Assembly: GCA_964387795.1 (NCBI GenBank)
Contig: CAYLYP010000049.1
Span: forward strand, 1-23,517
Origin: CAYLYP01 sp964387795
Lineage (GTDB): Bacteria; Bacteroidota; Bacteroidia; Bacteroidales; UBA7960
DNA: 23,517 nucleotides
Reading direction: 5' to 3'
Shown here: positions 1 to 7,615 of the stretch, in pieces
How positions within the stretch are numbered: the first letter of the stretch is position 1
How the letters are laid out: every line of letters begins with the position of its first letter
The notes under the pieces: generated by a model
What the model saw: the letters and a program-made list of their open reading frames with translations, nothing else
Told to the model about the DNA's origin: nothing
Database searches by the model: none
Translations under genes and position numbers: made by a program

Positions 1-50
1 CATTGTAAATGATATGCATCCTGCTTGTTAAGTGTTTTTCAGCAGACCCT
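1..50 (+). mobile_element. Terminal end of a MITE/IS-like element, cut by the window edge
   Basis: These 50 bases are the reverse complement of 13072-13121 with one mismatch. They end in the same 16-bp terminal repeat, TTTTTCAGCAGACCCT at 35-50. The window therefore opens inside a second copy of the element at 13072-13298, in the opposite orientation. The body of this copy lies outside the window, so it could be another short non-autonomous copy or the end of a full insertion sequence with a transposase. The base after the terminus begins ACTT; its matching target duplication would be outside the window. Confidence 0.8.
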
Positions 51-479
51 ACTTAAAAACAAGTTGTTTGAAATCACTAAGTTTATTGATATCAGGATAT
101 TTTTTTTTATTATTTGCAATTAAATGAAGGTCATTTCCTTAAACAATAAAAAAAATCCAAAACAAAATAGAAATACTGAAGTTTCCTTAAATACGAAATA
201 TTGACAATATAAAACTTAAAAATCATATTACTATTGTTAAACATTTTAGATAATTTAATAAACATTATTGAATATATTTTTTATTTGTTTTAATAAAATA
301 CAAAGGATAATTGCTTTATATTAAAAAAAAATTGTATTTTTATAACCAATAATAGCATTAAAATGATTGAAAAATAATTTTTCATTGAGAAATTTTTTTT
401 TTTAAAACACACTGAACATTTAAAACAAAATAATGTTTAAGGATTGAACTAATCATTTAAACATAAAATTGAACGACCT
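51..479. other. AT-rich intergenic region upstream of the TonB-dependent receptor
   Basis: About 430 bases of very AT-rich DNA with many A and T runs lie between the element end and the receptor gene. I see no open frame with coding character, no RNA gene and no hairpin terminator. It presumably holds the promoter for the receptor operon, but I found no clean TAnnTTTG box with a matching upstream TTTG, so no promoter is called. Confidence 0.6.
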
Positions 480-2879
480 ATGAATTTCAACCAATACAAA
501 ACAATTTTAAGTTTCGTCCTGTTCCTGTTTATGACAATAGGATTATTTGGACAAAAAGGGAGTATTAAAGGCAGGGTATATAATTCACAGACCAATGAAC
601 CACTCCCTTTCACAAACATCATTATCTATGGCACAACGATTGGAAGCACCACCGACCTTGATGGAAACTTCCTTTTTTATGGGATAGAGCCGGGTTTTGT
701 TAAACTGGCTGTATCATCGGTGGGCTATGAAACAAAGGTTACAGAAGAATTTATGGTAACCAATGCGAAGACCTTCTTCATTGAAATCCCAATGACGGAA
801 ATGAAATTTGAATTAAGCGAGGTGGTAGTTAAAGCATCCCCTTTTGCCCGAAGCGATGAGAGCCCTGTTTCATTGCGCAGACTTGGCGTTTCGGAGATAG
901 AACGTAACCCGGGGGGCAACCGTGATATTTCAAAAGTAATTCAATCACTTCCCGGGGTTGCCTTTACACCAGCCTTTAGAAATGATGTTATCATAAGAGG
1001 AGGAGGACCAAATGAGAACAGGTTCTTTCTCGACGGAATGGAAATACCTAATATTAACCATTTCGCAACACAGGGAGCTTCAGGAGGACCATTAGGCATG
1101 CTTAACGTGGATTTCATAAGGGAAGTTGAAATGTATTCTGGTGCTTTTCCTGCCAACAGGGGTAATGCTTTAAGCTCAGTATTTGATTTCAAGCAACTTA
1201 ATGGTTCACCTGATAAAATGAATGTCAGGGCTACCGTTGGTGCCAGCGACCTTGCCTTAACCCTTAATGGCCCTGTCAGTAGCAATACCTCTGTAATAGC
1301 TTCAGCACGACGGTCTTACCTTCAACTACTGTTCACAGCTTTAGAGCTTCCTTTCTTACCTACTTACAATGATTTTCAGTTTAAAACTACCACAAAATTC
1401 GGGACTAAAGGCGAATTGAGCTTTATCGGCCTGGGAGCAATTGACCAGTTCAAACTAAATCTTAAAGCAAATGAAACCGAAGAGCAAAGATATATTTTAG
1501 GTTACCTTCCGGTAAGCGAACAATGGAATTATGCTATTGGAAGTGTTTATAAATCATTTGGTAAAAATGGTTTTAATACCTGGGTTATTAGCCGTAATAT
1601 GCTAAGAAACTTTTCATACAAATATCCCGGAAACGATGAAAGCTTAAACCGCTCATTCGATTATGTATCAGATGAAATAGAAAATAAAGTCCGCTTTGAA
1701 AGAAACACCAGGATAAACAATATCCGCCTCGTTTATGGTGCAGGGGCTGAATATGCCAAATACTCAAGTGATACCTATCAGGAGCTATTCCTGAACGACC
1801 AGCCTTTTGTTGTTGATTATGATTCTTTTATTGATCTCTTTAAATGGAGCATGTTCGGACAAATATCTAAAAAATTCCTCTCTGATAAATTGAGCCTTTC
1901 CTTTGGAATAAGAACTGATGCAAACAGTTATTCTTCTTCAATGATGAACATGCTTAAACAACTTTCCCCTCGTTTCTCAGCTTCTTATAGCCTTAGGGAT
2001 AACCTCTTTATTAATTTTAATACCGGACGTTTTTACCAACAGCCTTCATACACAACTTTGGGATATAAAAATCCTGCAGGTGTTTTGATCAATAAAGAAA
2101 ATGATTTAAAATATATTGCAGTTGACCATATTGTTGCAGGTATTGAATGGCTACCCGCTGAAGATTCAAAAATCACTGTGGAGGGCTTTTACAAAAACTA
2201 TGACAAATATCCTTTCTCTGTAGCAGATTCTGTATCCATTGGTTCCAAATCTGCTGATTTTGGTGTGTTTGGAAATGAAGAAGTATTGTCAATCGGCCAG
2301 GGAAGGGCTTATGGGGCTGAATTGCTTTATAGGGAACAAATGATTAAAGGTTTTAGTATCATTTTATCTTATACCCTTGTGCGAAGTGAATTTAAAGATG
2401 CCTTTGGCTCCTATATCCCTTCCTCATGGGATAACCGCCATATTGTAAACCTTACCCTTCAAAAAAAGCTTCCCCGCAACTGGGATATTGGTGCTAAATG
2501 GCGCTTTTCGGGCGGAACCCCTTATACCCCTTACGACTTGGAACTATCCAGCATTAAAGCTGCATGGGATGCCAGAGGACAAGGTTATCTTGATTACTCA
2601 AAGTTCAACTCTGAAAGGATTAAACCTTTTCACCAATTAGATGTAAGGGTTGATAAACAGTTTTATCTCGATAAATGGTCATTGATGCTATACTTTGATG
2701 TCCAGAACCTTTACAATTTCAAATCACGCCAGGCTGATGATATCGTCCAGGCGAGGGATGATAACGGTAACCCTATCGTTTATACTGATGAATACGGGGT
2801 GCAGAGATATCAGCTTAAAACCCTTGTAAACGAAATAGGGACTGTATTGCCATCCATTGGGATTATCCTTGAATTCTGA
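480..2879 (+). CDS. TonB-dependent receptor with carboxypeptidase-regulatory-like N-terminal domain
   Basis: This is a 799-residue outer-membrane receptor. A signal peptide covers about residues 1-24 (hydrophobic run SFVLFLFMTIGLFG). A CarboxypepD_reg-like beta-sandwich follows at about 26-110 (GSIKGRVYNSQTNEPLPFTNI). A plug domain lies at about 125-235, with the PGV and IIRGGGPNENRFFLDG elements typical of plugs. The remainder is a beta-barrel ending in the aromatic residue of GIILEF, as expected for an outer-membrane barrel. Such receptors use TonB/ExbB energy to import large or scarce ligands. No SusD partner is adjacent, so glycan uptake of the SusC/SusD kind is not supported, and the ligand is unknown. 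The gene is followed after 61 bp by a DUF2271-like exported protein, probably in one transcript ended by the terminator at 3809-3838. The ATG start places the signal peptide correctly. Confidence 0.93.
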   Translation: MNFNQYKTILSFVLFLFMTIGLFGQKGSIKGRVYNSQTNEPLPFTNIIIYGTTIGSTTDLDGNFLFYGIEPGFVKLAVSSVGYETKVTEEFMVTNAKTFFIEIPMTEMKFELSEVVVKASPFARSDESPVSLRRLGVSEIERNPGGNRDISKVIQSLPGVAFTPAFRNDVIIRGGGPNENRFFLDGMEIPNINHFATQGASGGPLGMLNVDFIREVEMYSGAFPANRGNALSSVFDFKQLNGSPDKMNVRATVGASDLALTLNGPVSSNTSVIASARRSYLQLLFTALELPFLPTYNDFQFKTTTKFGTKGELSFIGLGAIDQFKLNLKANETEEQRYILGYLPVSEQWNYAIGSVYKSFGKNGFNTWVISRNMLRNFSYKYPGNDESLNRSFDYVSDEIENKVRFERNTRINNIRLVYGAGAEYAKYSSDTYQELFLNDQPFVVDYDSFIDLFKWSMFGQISKKFLSDKLSLSFGIRTDANSYSSSMMNMLKQLSPRFSASYSLRDNLFINFNTGRFYQQPSYTTLGYKNPAGVLINKENDLKYIAVDHIVAGIEWLPAEDSKITVEGFYKNYDKYPFSVADSVSIGSKSADFGVFGNEEVLSIGQGRAYGAELLYREQMIKGFSIILSYTLVRSEFKDAFGSYIPSSWDNRHIVNLTLQKKLPRNWDIGAKWRFSGGTPYTPYDLELSSIKAAWDARGQGYLDYSKFNSERIKPFHQLDVRVDKQFYLDKWSLMLYFDVQNLYNFKSRQADDIVQARDDNGNPIVYTDEYGVQRYQLKTLVNEIGTVLPSIGIILEF

Positions 2880-2900
2880 TAATCATCATTAAGGATTATC
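2878..2900 (+). other. Intercistronic hairpin between receptor and DUF2271-like gene
   Basis: GATAATC (2878-2884) and GATTATC (2894-2900) form a perfect 7-bp stem that overlaps the receptor stop codon (2877-2879). No T run follows, so it is unlikely to terminate transcription. It could stabilise or separate the two parts of the message. This is an inference from a short repeat only. Confidence 0.3.
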
Positions 2901-2940
2901 AATTAACCAAAAGAATGAAAAAATTAAAAATACAAGTACC

Positions 2941-3789
2941 ATGAACCCATTCATAATTAAAGACAGATTTTCGAAATCAATACCGGAAAGGAATAAAAAA
3001 CCATTATGGAGAAGCTATATTGTTTTTATTGGCGTCATTTTAGCCATCAGCACTGGCATTATGTCCTTTACCGTTCAATCAGAAGATGGGCTTTTGCAAA
3101 AGCGAAAGAATAAGAAAAGTAAAGATGCTACCCCTTATGTTTTTCAAACAAATATTGAAGGCAAAGGAAGTACTCTCGAAGTATCATTCACAAAAGGCAA
3201 AAACCATAACTACCCATTGATTGCCATCTGGGTTGAAGACATAAACGGCCAATATATTCAAACACTTTATGTTTCCCAGTCAATTGCTTATGGCACCTTC
3301 GACCATGGCACAACAAGCAAAGGAAAATGGATGCCCGGGCAAATATTAAGGCCAGCCGCTTTACCTTATTGGGGCCATAAGCGCGGAGTTCAGTCTCCTG
3401 AGGGCTATTACCTGCCAACAAAAGACAATCCCGTTCCTGATGCATACACAGGTGCCAGCCCTGAGGGTAGTTTTATTTTAAAAACAAAGACCGACGCTCC
3501 CCTTACCTACCCTTTTAAAGTAATGCTCGAAATCAACCAAAGCTGGGATTGGAACCCATATTGGACAAACAATAAGTTCCCTGATGATCCTGAATACAAA
3601 ACATCAAGCCAACCCGCAGTGATTTATCAGGCTGTTATTGACAACAAAGATGGCAAAAAAACCTATGAGATGAAACCGATTGGAATGAGCCATTATTCTG
3701 GGAAGGATGGCAAGTTATATGAGGATTTATCAACTTTAACCACTGCTCTTAAGATTGCAGAAATGATAACAGTCACTATCATGGATTAA
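2941..3789 (+). CDS. Exported/membrane-anchored DUF2271-like protein
   Basis: This 282-residue protein has an uncleaved or signal-type hydrophobic segment at about residues 25-45 (YIVFIGVILAISTGIMSF) after a basic N-terminus. It should therefore be periplasmic or anchored in the inner membrane. The central part has the pattern I associate with DUF2271: a strand pair, then IAIWVEDINGQYIQTLYV, then a Trp-rich stretch (KWMPG, PYWGHKRG, SWDWNPYW). The C-terminus ends in a repeated TTA-type helix (LSTLTTALKIAEM). DUF2271 proteins are often found beside outer-membrane receptors or redox genes, but their function is not established. Co-transcription with the receptor is likely because of the short gap and the terminator immediately after. 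A nine-codon frame (ATG 2915) ends in a TGA that overlaps this ATG. The family assignment is from memory of the motif and is moderate. Confidence 0.75.
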   Translation: MNPFIIKDRFSKSIPERNKKPLWRSYIVFIGVILAISTGIMSFTVQSEDGLLQKRKNKKSKDATPYVFQTNIEGKGSTLEVSFTKGKNHNYPLIAIWVEDINGQYIQTLYVSQSIAYGTFDHGTTSKGKWMPGQILRPAALPYWGHKRGVQSPEGYYLPTKDNPVPDAYTGASPEGSFILKTKTDAPLTYPFKVMLEINQSWDWNPYWTNNKFPDDPEYKTSSQPAVIYQAVIDNKDGKKTYEMKPIGMSHYSGKDGKLYEDLSTLTTALKIAEMITVTIMD

Positions 3790-3808
3790 TAGTTCACAAT
3801 TCAAAGAG

Positions 3809-3838
3809 AAAGCCTGATTACAGTCAGGCTTTCTTTTT
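3809..3838 (+). terminator. Rho-independent terminator of the receptor/DUF2271 operon
   Basis: AAAGCCTGA (3809-3817) and TCAGGCTTT (3824-3832) form a perfect 9-bp stem with a 6-base loop. A T-rich tail follows to 3838. It sits 20 bp after the DUF2271-like stop codon and marks the end of the plus-strand operon. Confidence 0.88.
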
Positions 3839-3902
3839 ATATACAGGTGTTTTATGTGGGCTAAAATAATACAATCCGAAGTTTTAATCATCTATATTTT
3901 TG

Positions 3903-3910
3903 TATATTTG
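3903..3910 (+). promoter_or_regulatory. Candidate -7 promoter box for the threonine-aldolase-like gene
   Basis: TATATTTG matches the Bacteroidota -7 consensus TAnnTTTG and lies 53 bp upstream of the ATG at 3964, after the upstream operon's terminator. No convincing TTTG is present about 19 bp further upstream, so the call rests on one box. Confidence 0.35.
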
Positions 3911-3963
3911 AACAATTGTATAATAAACACGGGCGAAATAAAAATTAAATATCCCAACACATT

Positions 3964-5007
3964 ATGGATATTAAAACAATAAAATCATTTGGAAGCGACA
4001 ATAATGCCCCGGTTCACCAGGAGGTAATTATGGCTTTATCGAAATGCAATATGGATCAACAAGTCTCATATGGTGAGGATCCTTATACAAATGAAGCCAT
4101 TGAGACTTTTCAAAAACATCTTGGCAAAGATGCAAAAGTATATTTTGTTTATAATGGCACAGGGGCCAATACCACATTACTGGCACATCTTGCCCGATCA
4201 TGGGAAGCCATCATTTGTCCTGAATCAGCCCACATTCAAAATGATGAATGTGGCGCCCCTGAAAAGCTTTCTGGTTGTAAGCTATTAACTATTCCAACAA
4301 CCGATGGGAAAATAAGACCCGAACAGATAAAACCTTTACTACATGCCTGCGGGGTTCAGCACCATTCACAACCTAAAGTTGTTTCCATCTCACAATCAAC
4401 AGAGTTGGGAACTGTCTATACAATAGATGAACTAAAAGCGCTATGTGATTTTGCTCATGAGCATAATCTATATATACATGTTGATGGGGCACGAATTTCA
4501 AATGCTGCTGTTTCTTTAAATGCAAGCCTGAAAGAAATCCTTTGTGATACAGGTGTTGATGTGGTTTCTTTTGGGGGAACCAAGAATGGCCTGATGTTTG
4601 GCGAAGCTGTTGTATTTCTTAATCCTTCACTTTCCACAGGATTTGAATTCACAAGAAAACAAGCTACCCAACTGGCCTCAAAAATGAGATATATTGCTTG
4701 TCAGTTTACTGCTTTGTTGAAAGACGACCTTTGGTTTCGCAATGCATCACATGCAAACAATATGGCAGCCATACTTGCTAAAAAGCTAAAATCCATTCCC
4801 GGAATAAATATTACCCAAAAGGTTGAAACCAATGCAGTATTTGCAAGCCTTCCAAGAAAAGCAATTGAGCTACTCCAAAAAGAATATTTCTTTTATATCT
4901 GGAATGAAGATACTAATGAAGTGAGATGGATGACTTCATTTGTCACCAATGAGCTTGAAATTGAAGCATTTGCCAGGGATATCAGGGCTGCCATGGATGC
5001 ATTGTAG
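3964..5007 (+). CDS. ltaE: Low-specificity L-threonine aldolase family PLP enzyme
   Basis: This 347-residue fold-type I PLP enzyme of the threonine aldolase/beta-eliminating lyase family would split L-threonine or L-allo-threonine to glycine and acetaldehyde in the cytosol. Visible features are the N-terminal SDNNAPVHQEV segment (11-21) and the VSYGEDPYTNEA loop (35-46). The cofactor-binding NGTGANT (64-70) and the SAH ring-stacking histidine (His90) follow. HVDGAR (172-177) carries the PLP-pyridine Asp174, and the Schiff-base lysine is Lys207 in FGGTKNG. Length is normal for the family. The gene has its own putative promoter and no plus-strand partner; its 3' end overlaps the convergent prmC by 26 bp. 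Stereospecificity (L-allo versus L-threo) cannot be read from the sequence. A tyrosine phenol-lyase-like or other beta-eliminating role is less likely. Confidence 0.9.
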   Translation: MDIKTIKSFGSDNNAPVHQEVIMALSKCNMDQQVSYGEDPYTNEAIETFQKHLGKDAKVYFVYNGTGANTTLLAHLARSWEAIICPESAHIQNDECGAPEKLSGCKLLTIPTTDGKIRPEQIKPLLHACGVQHHSQPKVVSISQSTELGTVYTIDELKALCDFAHEHNLYIHVDGARISNAAVSLNASLKEILCDTGVDVVSFGGTKNGLMFGEAVVFLNPSLSTGFEFTRKQATQLASKMRYIACQFTALLKDDLWFRNASHANNMAAILAKKLKSIPGINITQKVETNAVFASLPRKAIELLQKEYFFYIWNEDTNEVRWMTSFVTNELEIEAFARDIRAAMDAL

Positions 5008-5869
5008 CCCAAACAACCCTGTCTTTTTGGTTAAAATCTTTTATTAACTCCACTGAGTAATATCCAACACCTTCGAGTAGTTGCAATAATTGATTACCAT
5101 ATCTTTCATTTATTTCAAATACAAGGTTCCCACCTGGCATTAACCACTTAAAAGCCTTTTTTGCAATTGTTTCATAAAACACAAGCGGATTGTCATCCTT
5201 TACAAATAATGCCTGGTGAGGTTCATTATTTAGGACATTGTCATGCATCAGTTCTTTTTCCGACTCACATACATAAGGAGGATTACTGATAATCAATCCA
5301 AATGATGCTTCCTTAAACAGCTTTATGTCTGATGTTAGTATATCTTCCTTCATAAAATGAACCGCTACAGATAAGCGATTTGCATTTTGAAAAGCAACTT
5401 CAAGTGATTTCTCTGAAATGTCTATGGCATAAATATCTTTACTTTTTAATCCTTTGGCAAGGCTAATGGCAATACAACCACTTCCTGTTCCAATATCCAA
5501 AATTGCCCCATTAAAACTATTCCCAATCCTTTTTATTACCATATCTACCATCTCTTCCGTTTCAGGTCTGGGGATTAAAACATCCGGGTTAACAAAATAC
5601 TTTTCGTTCATAAAAAATGCCTCCCCGATAATATATTGAACAGGGACTGCTTTTTGCAAACGCCTCATTGCTTTATGAAAAAATATCAACATTGATTCTT
5701 CAAAACGATAGCCGGGATTGACTAAAAAATCCTTCCGGTGTTTCCCTGTATAAAACTCAAGGATTATATGAAGGATGCTATCGATCTCAACAGGTGGGTA
5801 CAGTTCTATCAGGTTCCTTTGAAAAACCTTCCTGATATCAGTATATGTATTACTTGAAAATTCTATCAT
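4982..5869 (-). CDS. prmC: Peptide chain release factor N5-glutamine methyltransferase
   Basis: PrmC (HemK) methylates the glutamine of the GGQ motif in release factors, using S-adenosylmethionine. The 295-residue protein has the N-terminal helical release-factor-binding domain (about 1-85) and the linker signature VQYIIGEAFF. IPRPETEE (99-106) follows, then SAM-binding motif I ILDIGTGSGC (123-132), Asp150 after strand 2, and the catalytic NPPY at 196-199. All key elements are present and the length is typical (about 280-290). The ATG at 5869 gives a normal N-terminus. It is convergent with the threonine-aldolase-like gene, with the last 26 bp of each overlapping. No Shine-Dalgarno or clean promoter box is visible upstream. 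Confidence 0.95.
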   Translation of the reverse strand: MIEFSSNTYTDIRKVFQRNLIELYPPVEIDSILHIILEFYTGKHRKDFLVNPGYRFEESMLIFFHKAMRRLQKAVPVQYIIGEAFFMNEKYFVNPDVLIPRPETEEMVDMVIKRIGNSFNGAILDIGTGSGCIAISLAKGLKSKDIYAIDISEKSLEVAFQNANRLSVAVHFMKEDILTSDIKLFKEASFGLIISNPPYVCESEKELMHDNVLNNEPHQALFVKDDNPLVFYETIAKKAFKWLMPGGNLVFEINERYGNQLLQLLEGVGYYSVELIKDFNQKDRVVWATMHPWQP

Positions 5870-6197
5870 ACAAGGTATTATACGAGTTTTTTTTATTTTA
5901 TTGTTAACTTAATCAGCTTTGTAAGGAATCTGAAAATTGCAGCAGCTTCCTGTTTAATTTTGACATCAGCTTTCAGTATCAGGTTTTAAAGCTATGGCTG
6001 GTATATTTTAAATCGCTAACTAATAAGCTGGTTCATGCTCAAGGGCCTTTCATTGATATCATTTGACTAACTTAAGCTTACAGGCTTGTAATTGCAGTCA
6101 GGCCTATTTTTGATATGATACAAATGATAATCAGAAAACAGTATTAAATGAGGCAAAAGCTTTTATTTCATTTCTTAAGCCCATCATTCAAAACCCC
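5870..6197. other. Intergenic region between prmC and the NamZ-like gene
   Basis: These 328 bases lie upstream of prmC and downstream of the minus-strand NamZ-like gene. They should hold the prmC promoter and the 3' end of the NamZ transcript. I see no tRNA-like structure, no coding frame with a convincing start, and no stem followed by a T run on the minus strand. AGGC/GCCT pairings near 6080-6110 are only 4 bp and are not called. Confidence 0.55.
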
Positions 6198-7433
6198 TTA
6201 TTCAAAATCAGGATACAAAAGATATTTTTTTCTTTTTTCCTTAAATGCTTTTATTCCTGGCTCCCATGTCTTCCTGATTTGCTCTTCACTCAATCCTTCC
6301 TTTATTTGGTTTTCCAATTGCTCTGTTCCAGCAAGTTTTTTAAAGAATGGGGTAAAGAATTTCTCCTTGGCAGGAAAAGCCTTATAGGATTCAATAAGCC
6401 ACTGAAGGTTCAATTTGCCGGATTTTATTAGTGATTCCTCAGACAATAAGCTCAAGTCCAAACCATTGCATTTTTGCCCTAATAAAGGAGGTTTAGGTGC
6501 TGCTGGCGTTGAGACCGGAATAAAAGAACAGGGATACTTTGATACCGGTAAATCAGGATGGCCAAAGACCTTGAATGGTTTATCCGTTCCACGGCCAGGA
6601 CTTATTACGGTTCCTTCAAATAAACAGATTGAAGGGTACAGGATTACAGATTTTGAATCAGGCAAATTTGGTGAAGGGGGAATTGTTATTAAAAACCTGT
6701 CAGTATGACTATAGTTATTGGCCAAAATAACTTTCACCTCACATTGAAGCCCATTTGAAAGCCATCTTTCTCCATTAACCATCAATGCATATTCACCTAT
6801 TGTCATCCCATGTACTATTGGAATAGGATGTAAACCTACAAACGATGTTAACTGTTGCTCCATAACGGGTCCATCAACATAATGCCCATTTGGATTTGGC
6901 CGGTCAAGAATTATTAATGGAATATGGTTCTCAGCGGCTGATTCCATTACATAGCTTAGGCTTGAGATATAGGTATAAAACCTTGCACCAACATCCTGGA
7001 TGTCAAACAACAAAATATCTATTCCTTTCAGGCTCTCAACCGTTGGTTTTTTATTTTTCCCATATAATGAATAAACTTCAATACCGCTTTTCTGATCAAT
7101 ATAAGTCTCAACATAAGCGCCTGCTGCAGCATCACCCCTAAAACCATGCTCCGGCCCAAACACCCTTACTATATTTATACCCGTATTTTTAAGACTGTCA
7201 ACAAGGTGTATCTTTCCAAAAGTTGAGGTATGGTTTGCAACCACCCCAACCCTCTTCCCTTTTAGTAGTGGAAAATATTCATTGGTTTTAAACATAGCAG
7301 GCTGTGGGCTTTTATTTGCAGATGCCTCAAACTGCTTTATAGCCCCTTGGTCTTTTCCACCAGGCTTATTACATGCGCTTAGGCAAAGACTTAAAAACAA
7401 TATCGTATTTAAAAAAACAATTGTATTTTTCAT
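6198..7433 (-). CDS. namZ: DUF1343 lipoprotein, NamZ-type exo-beta-N-acetylmuramidase
   Basis: DUF1343 proteins include NamZ of Bacillus subtilis and Tannerella forsythia. NamZ removes terminal N-acetylmuramic acid from muropeptide glycans (family GH171) during peptidoglycan recycling. I use the ATG at 7433 rather than further upstream because it starts a clean lipoprotein signal peptide: MKNTIVFLNT, a hydrophobic core, then the lipobox LSAC with Cys21. The mature 390-residue part shows family blocks in order: GVVANHTS, FGPEHGFRGDA, YSLYG, LLFDIQDVGARFYTY, LDRPNPNG, a PIVHGMTIGEYA block, and SICLFEGTVISPGRGTDKPF. It likely acts in the periplasm on the inner or outer membrane. A -7-like box lies at 7498-7505. 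The name rests on family membership; enzyme activity is inferred. Confidence 0.88.
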   Translation of the reverse strand: MKNTIVFLNTILFLSLCLSACNKPGGKDQGAIKQFEASANKSPQPAMFKTNEYFPLLKGKRVGVVANHTSTFGKIHLVDSLKNTGINIVRVFGPEHGFRGDAAAGAYVETYIDQKSGIEVYSLYGKNKKPTVESLKGIDILLFDIQDVGARFYTYISSLSYVMESAAENHIPLIILDRPNPNGHYVDGPVMEQQLTSFVGLHPIPIVHGMTIGEYALMVNGERWLSNGLQCEVKVILANNYSHTDRFLITIPPSPNLPDSKSVILYPSICLFEGTVISPGRGTDKPFKVFGHPDLPVSKYPCSFIPVSTPAAPKPPLLGQKCNGLDLSLLSEESLIKSGKLNLQWLIESYKAFPAKEKFFTPFFKKLAGTEQLENQIKEGLSEEQIRKTWEPGIKAFKEKRKKYLLYPDFE

Positions 7434-7497
7434 TTCTAAGGTATTATAACTATGAGTGGACAGCTCGCATTCCACTTGCCCTTTTAATCACTATAAA

Positions 7498-7505
7498 CAA
7501 AGATA
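7498..7505 (-). promoter_or_regulatory. Candidate -7 promoter box for the NamZ-like gene
   Basis: On the minus strand this reads TATCTTTG, a frequent form of the Bacteroidota TAnnTTTG box, about 65 bp upstream of the chosen ATG at 7433. It lies downstream of the neighbouring gene's terminator at 7569-7600, which fits an independent transcript. No good -33 TTTG is seen. Confidence 0.42.
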
Positions 7506-7568
7506 TTGAATTTATTTTTAACCTTATACGTCTCATTCAATTAATCATTTACTTTAAAATCACCACCA

Positions 7569-7600
7569 AAAAAAAACCCTTCATAAGAAGGGTTTTTTTT
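7569..7600 (-). terminator. Rho-independent terminator of the T9SS propeller gene
   Basis: CCCTTC (7577-7582) and GAAGGG (7587-7592) form a stem with a 4-base loop. It is flanked by eight or more A on the left and eight T on the right, so it can work on both strands. It lies 16 bp after the stop codon of the minus-strand gene ending at 7616. Confidence 0.9.
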
Positions 7601-7615
7601 GATGATTTTGTTATA

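Noticed and set aside
480..3789. SusC/SusD glycan uptake pair
   Set aside because: The second protein has no SusD features (no lipobox, no TPR-like helices) and matches a DUF2271-like pattern instead.
6070..6115. Possible terminator hairpin between prmC and the NamZ-like gene
   Set aside because: Only a 4-bp AGGC/GCCT pairing with a long loop; not stable enough to call.
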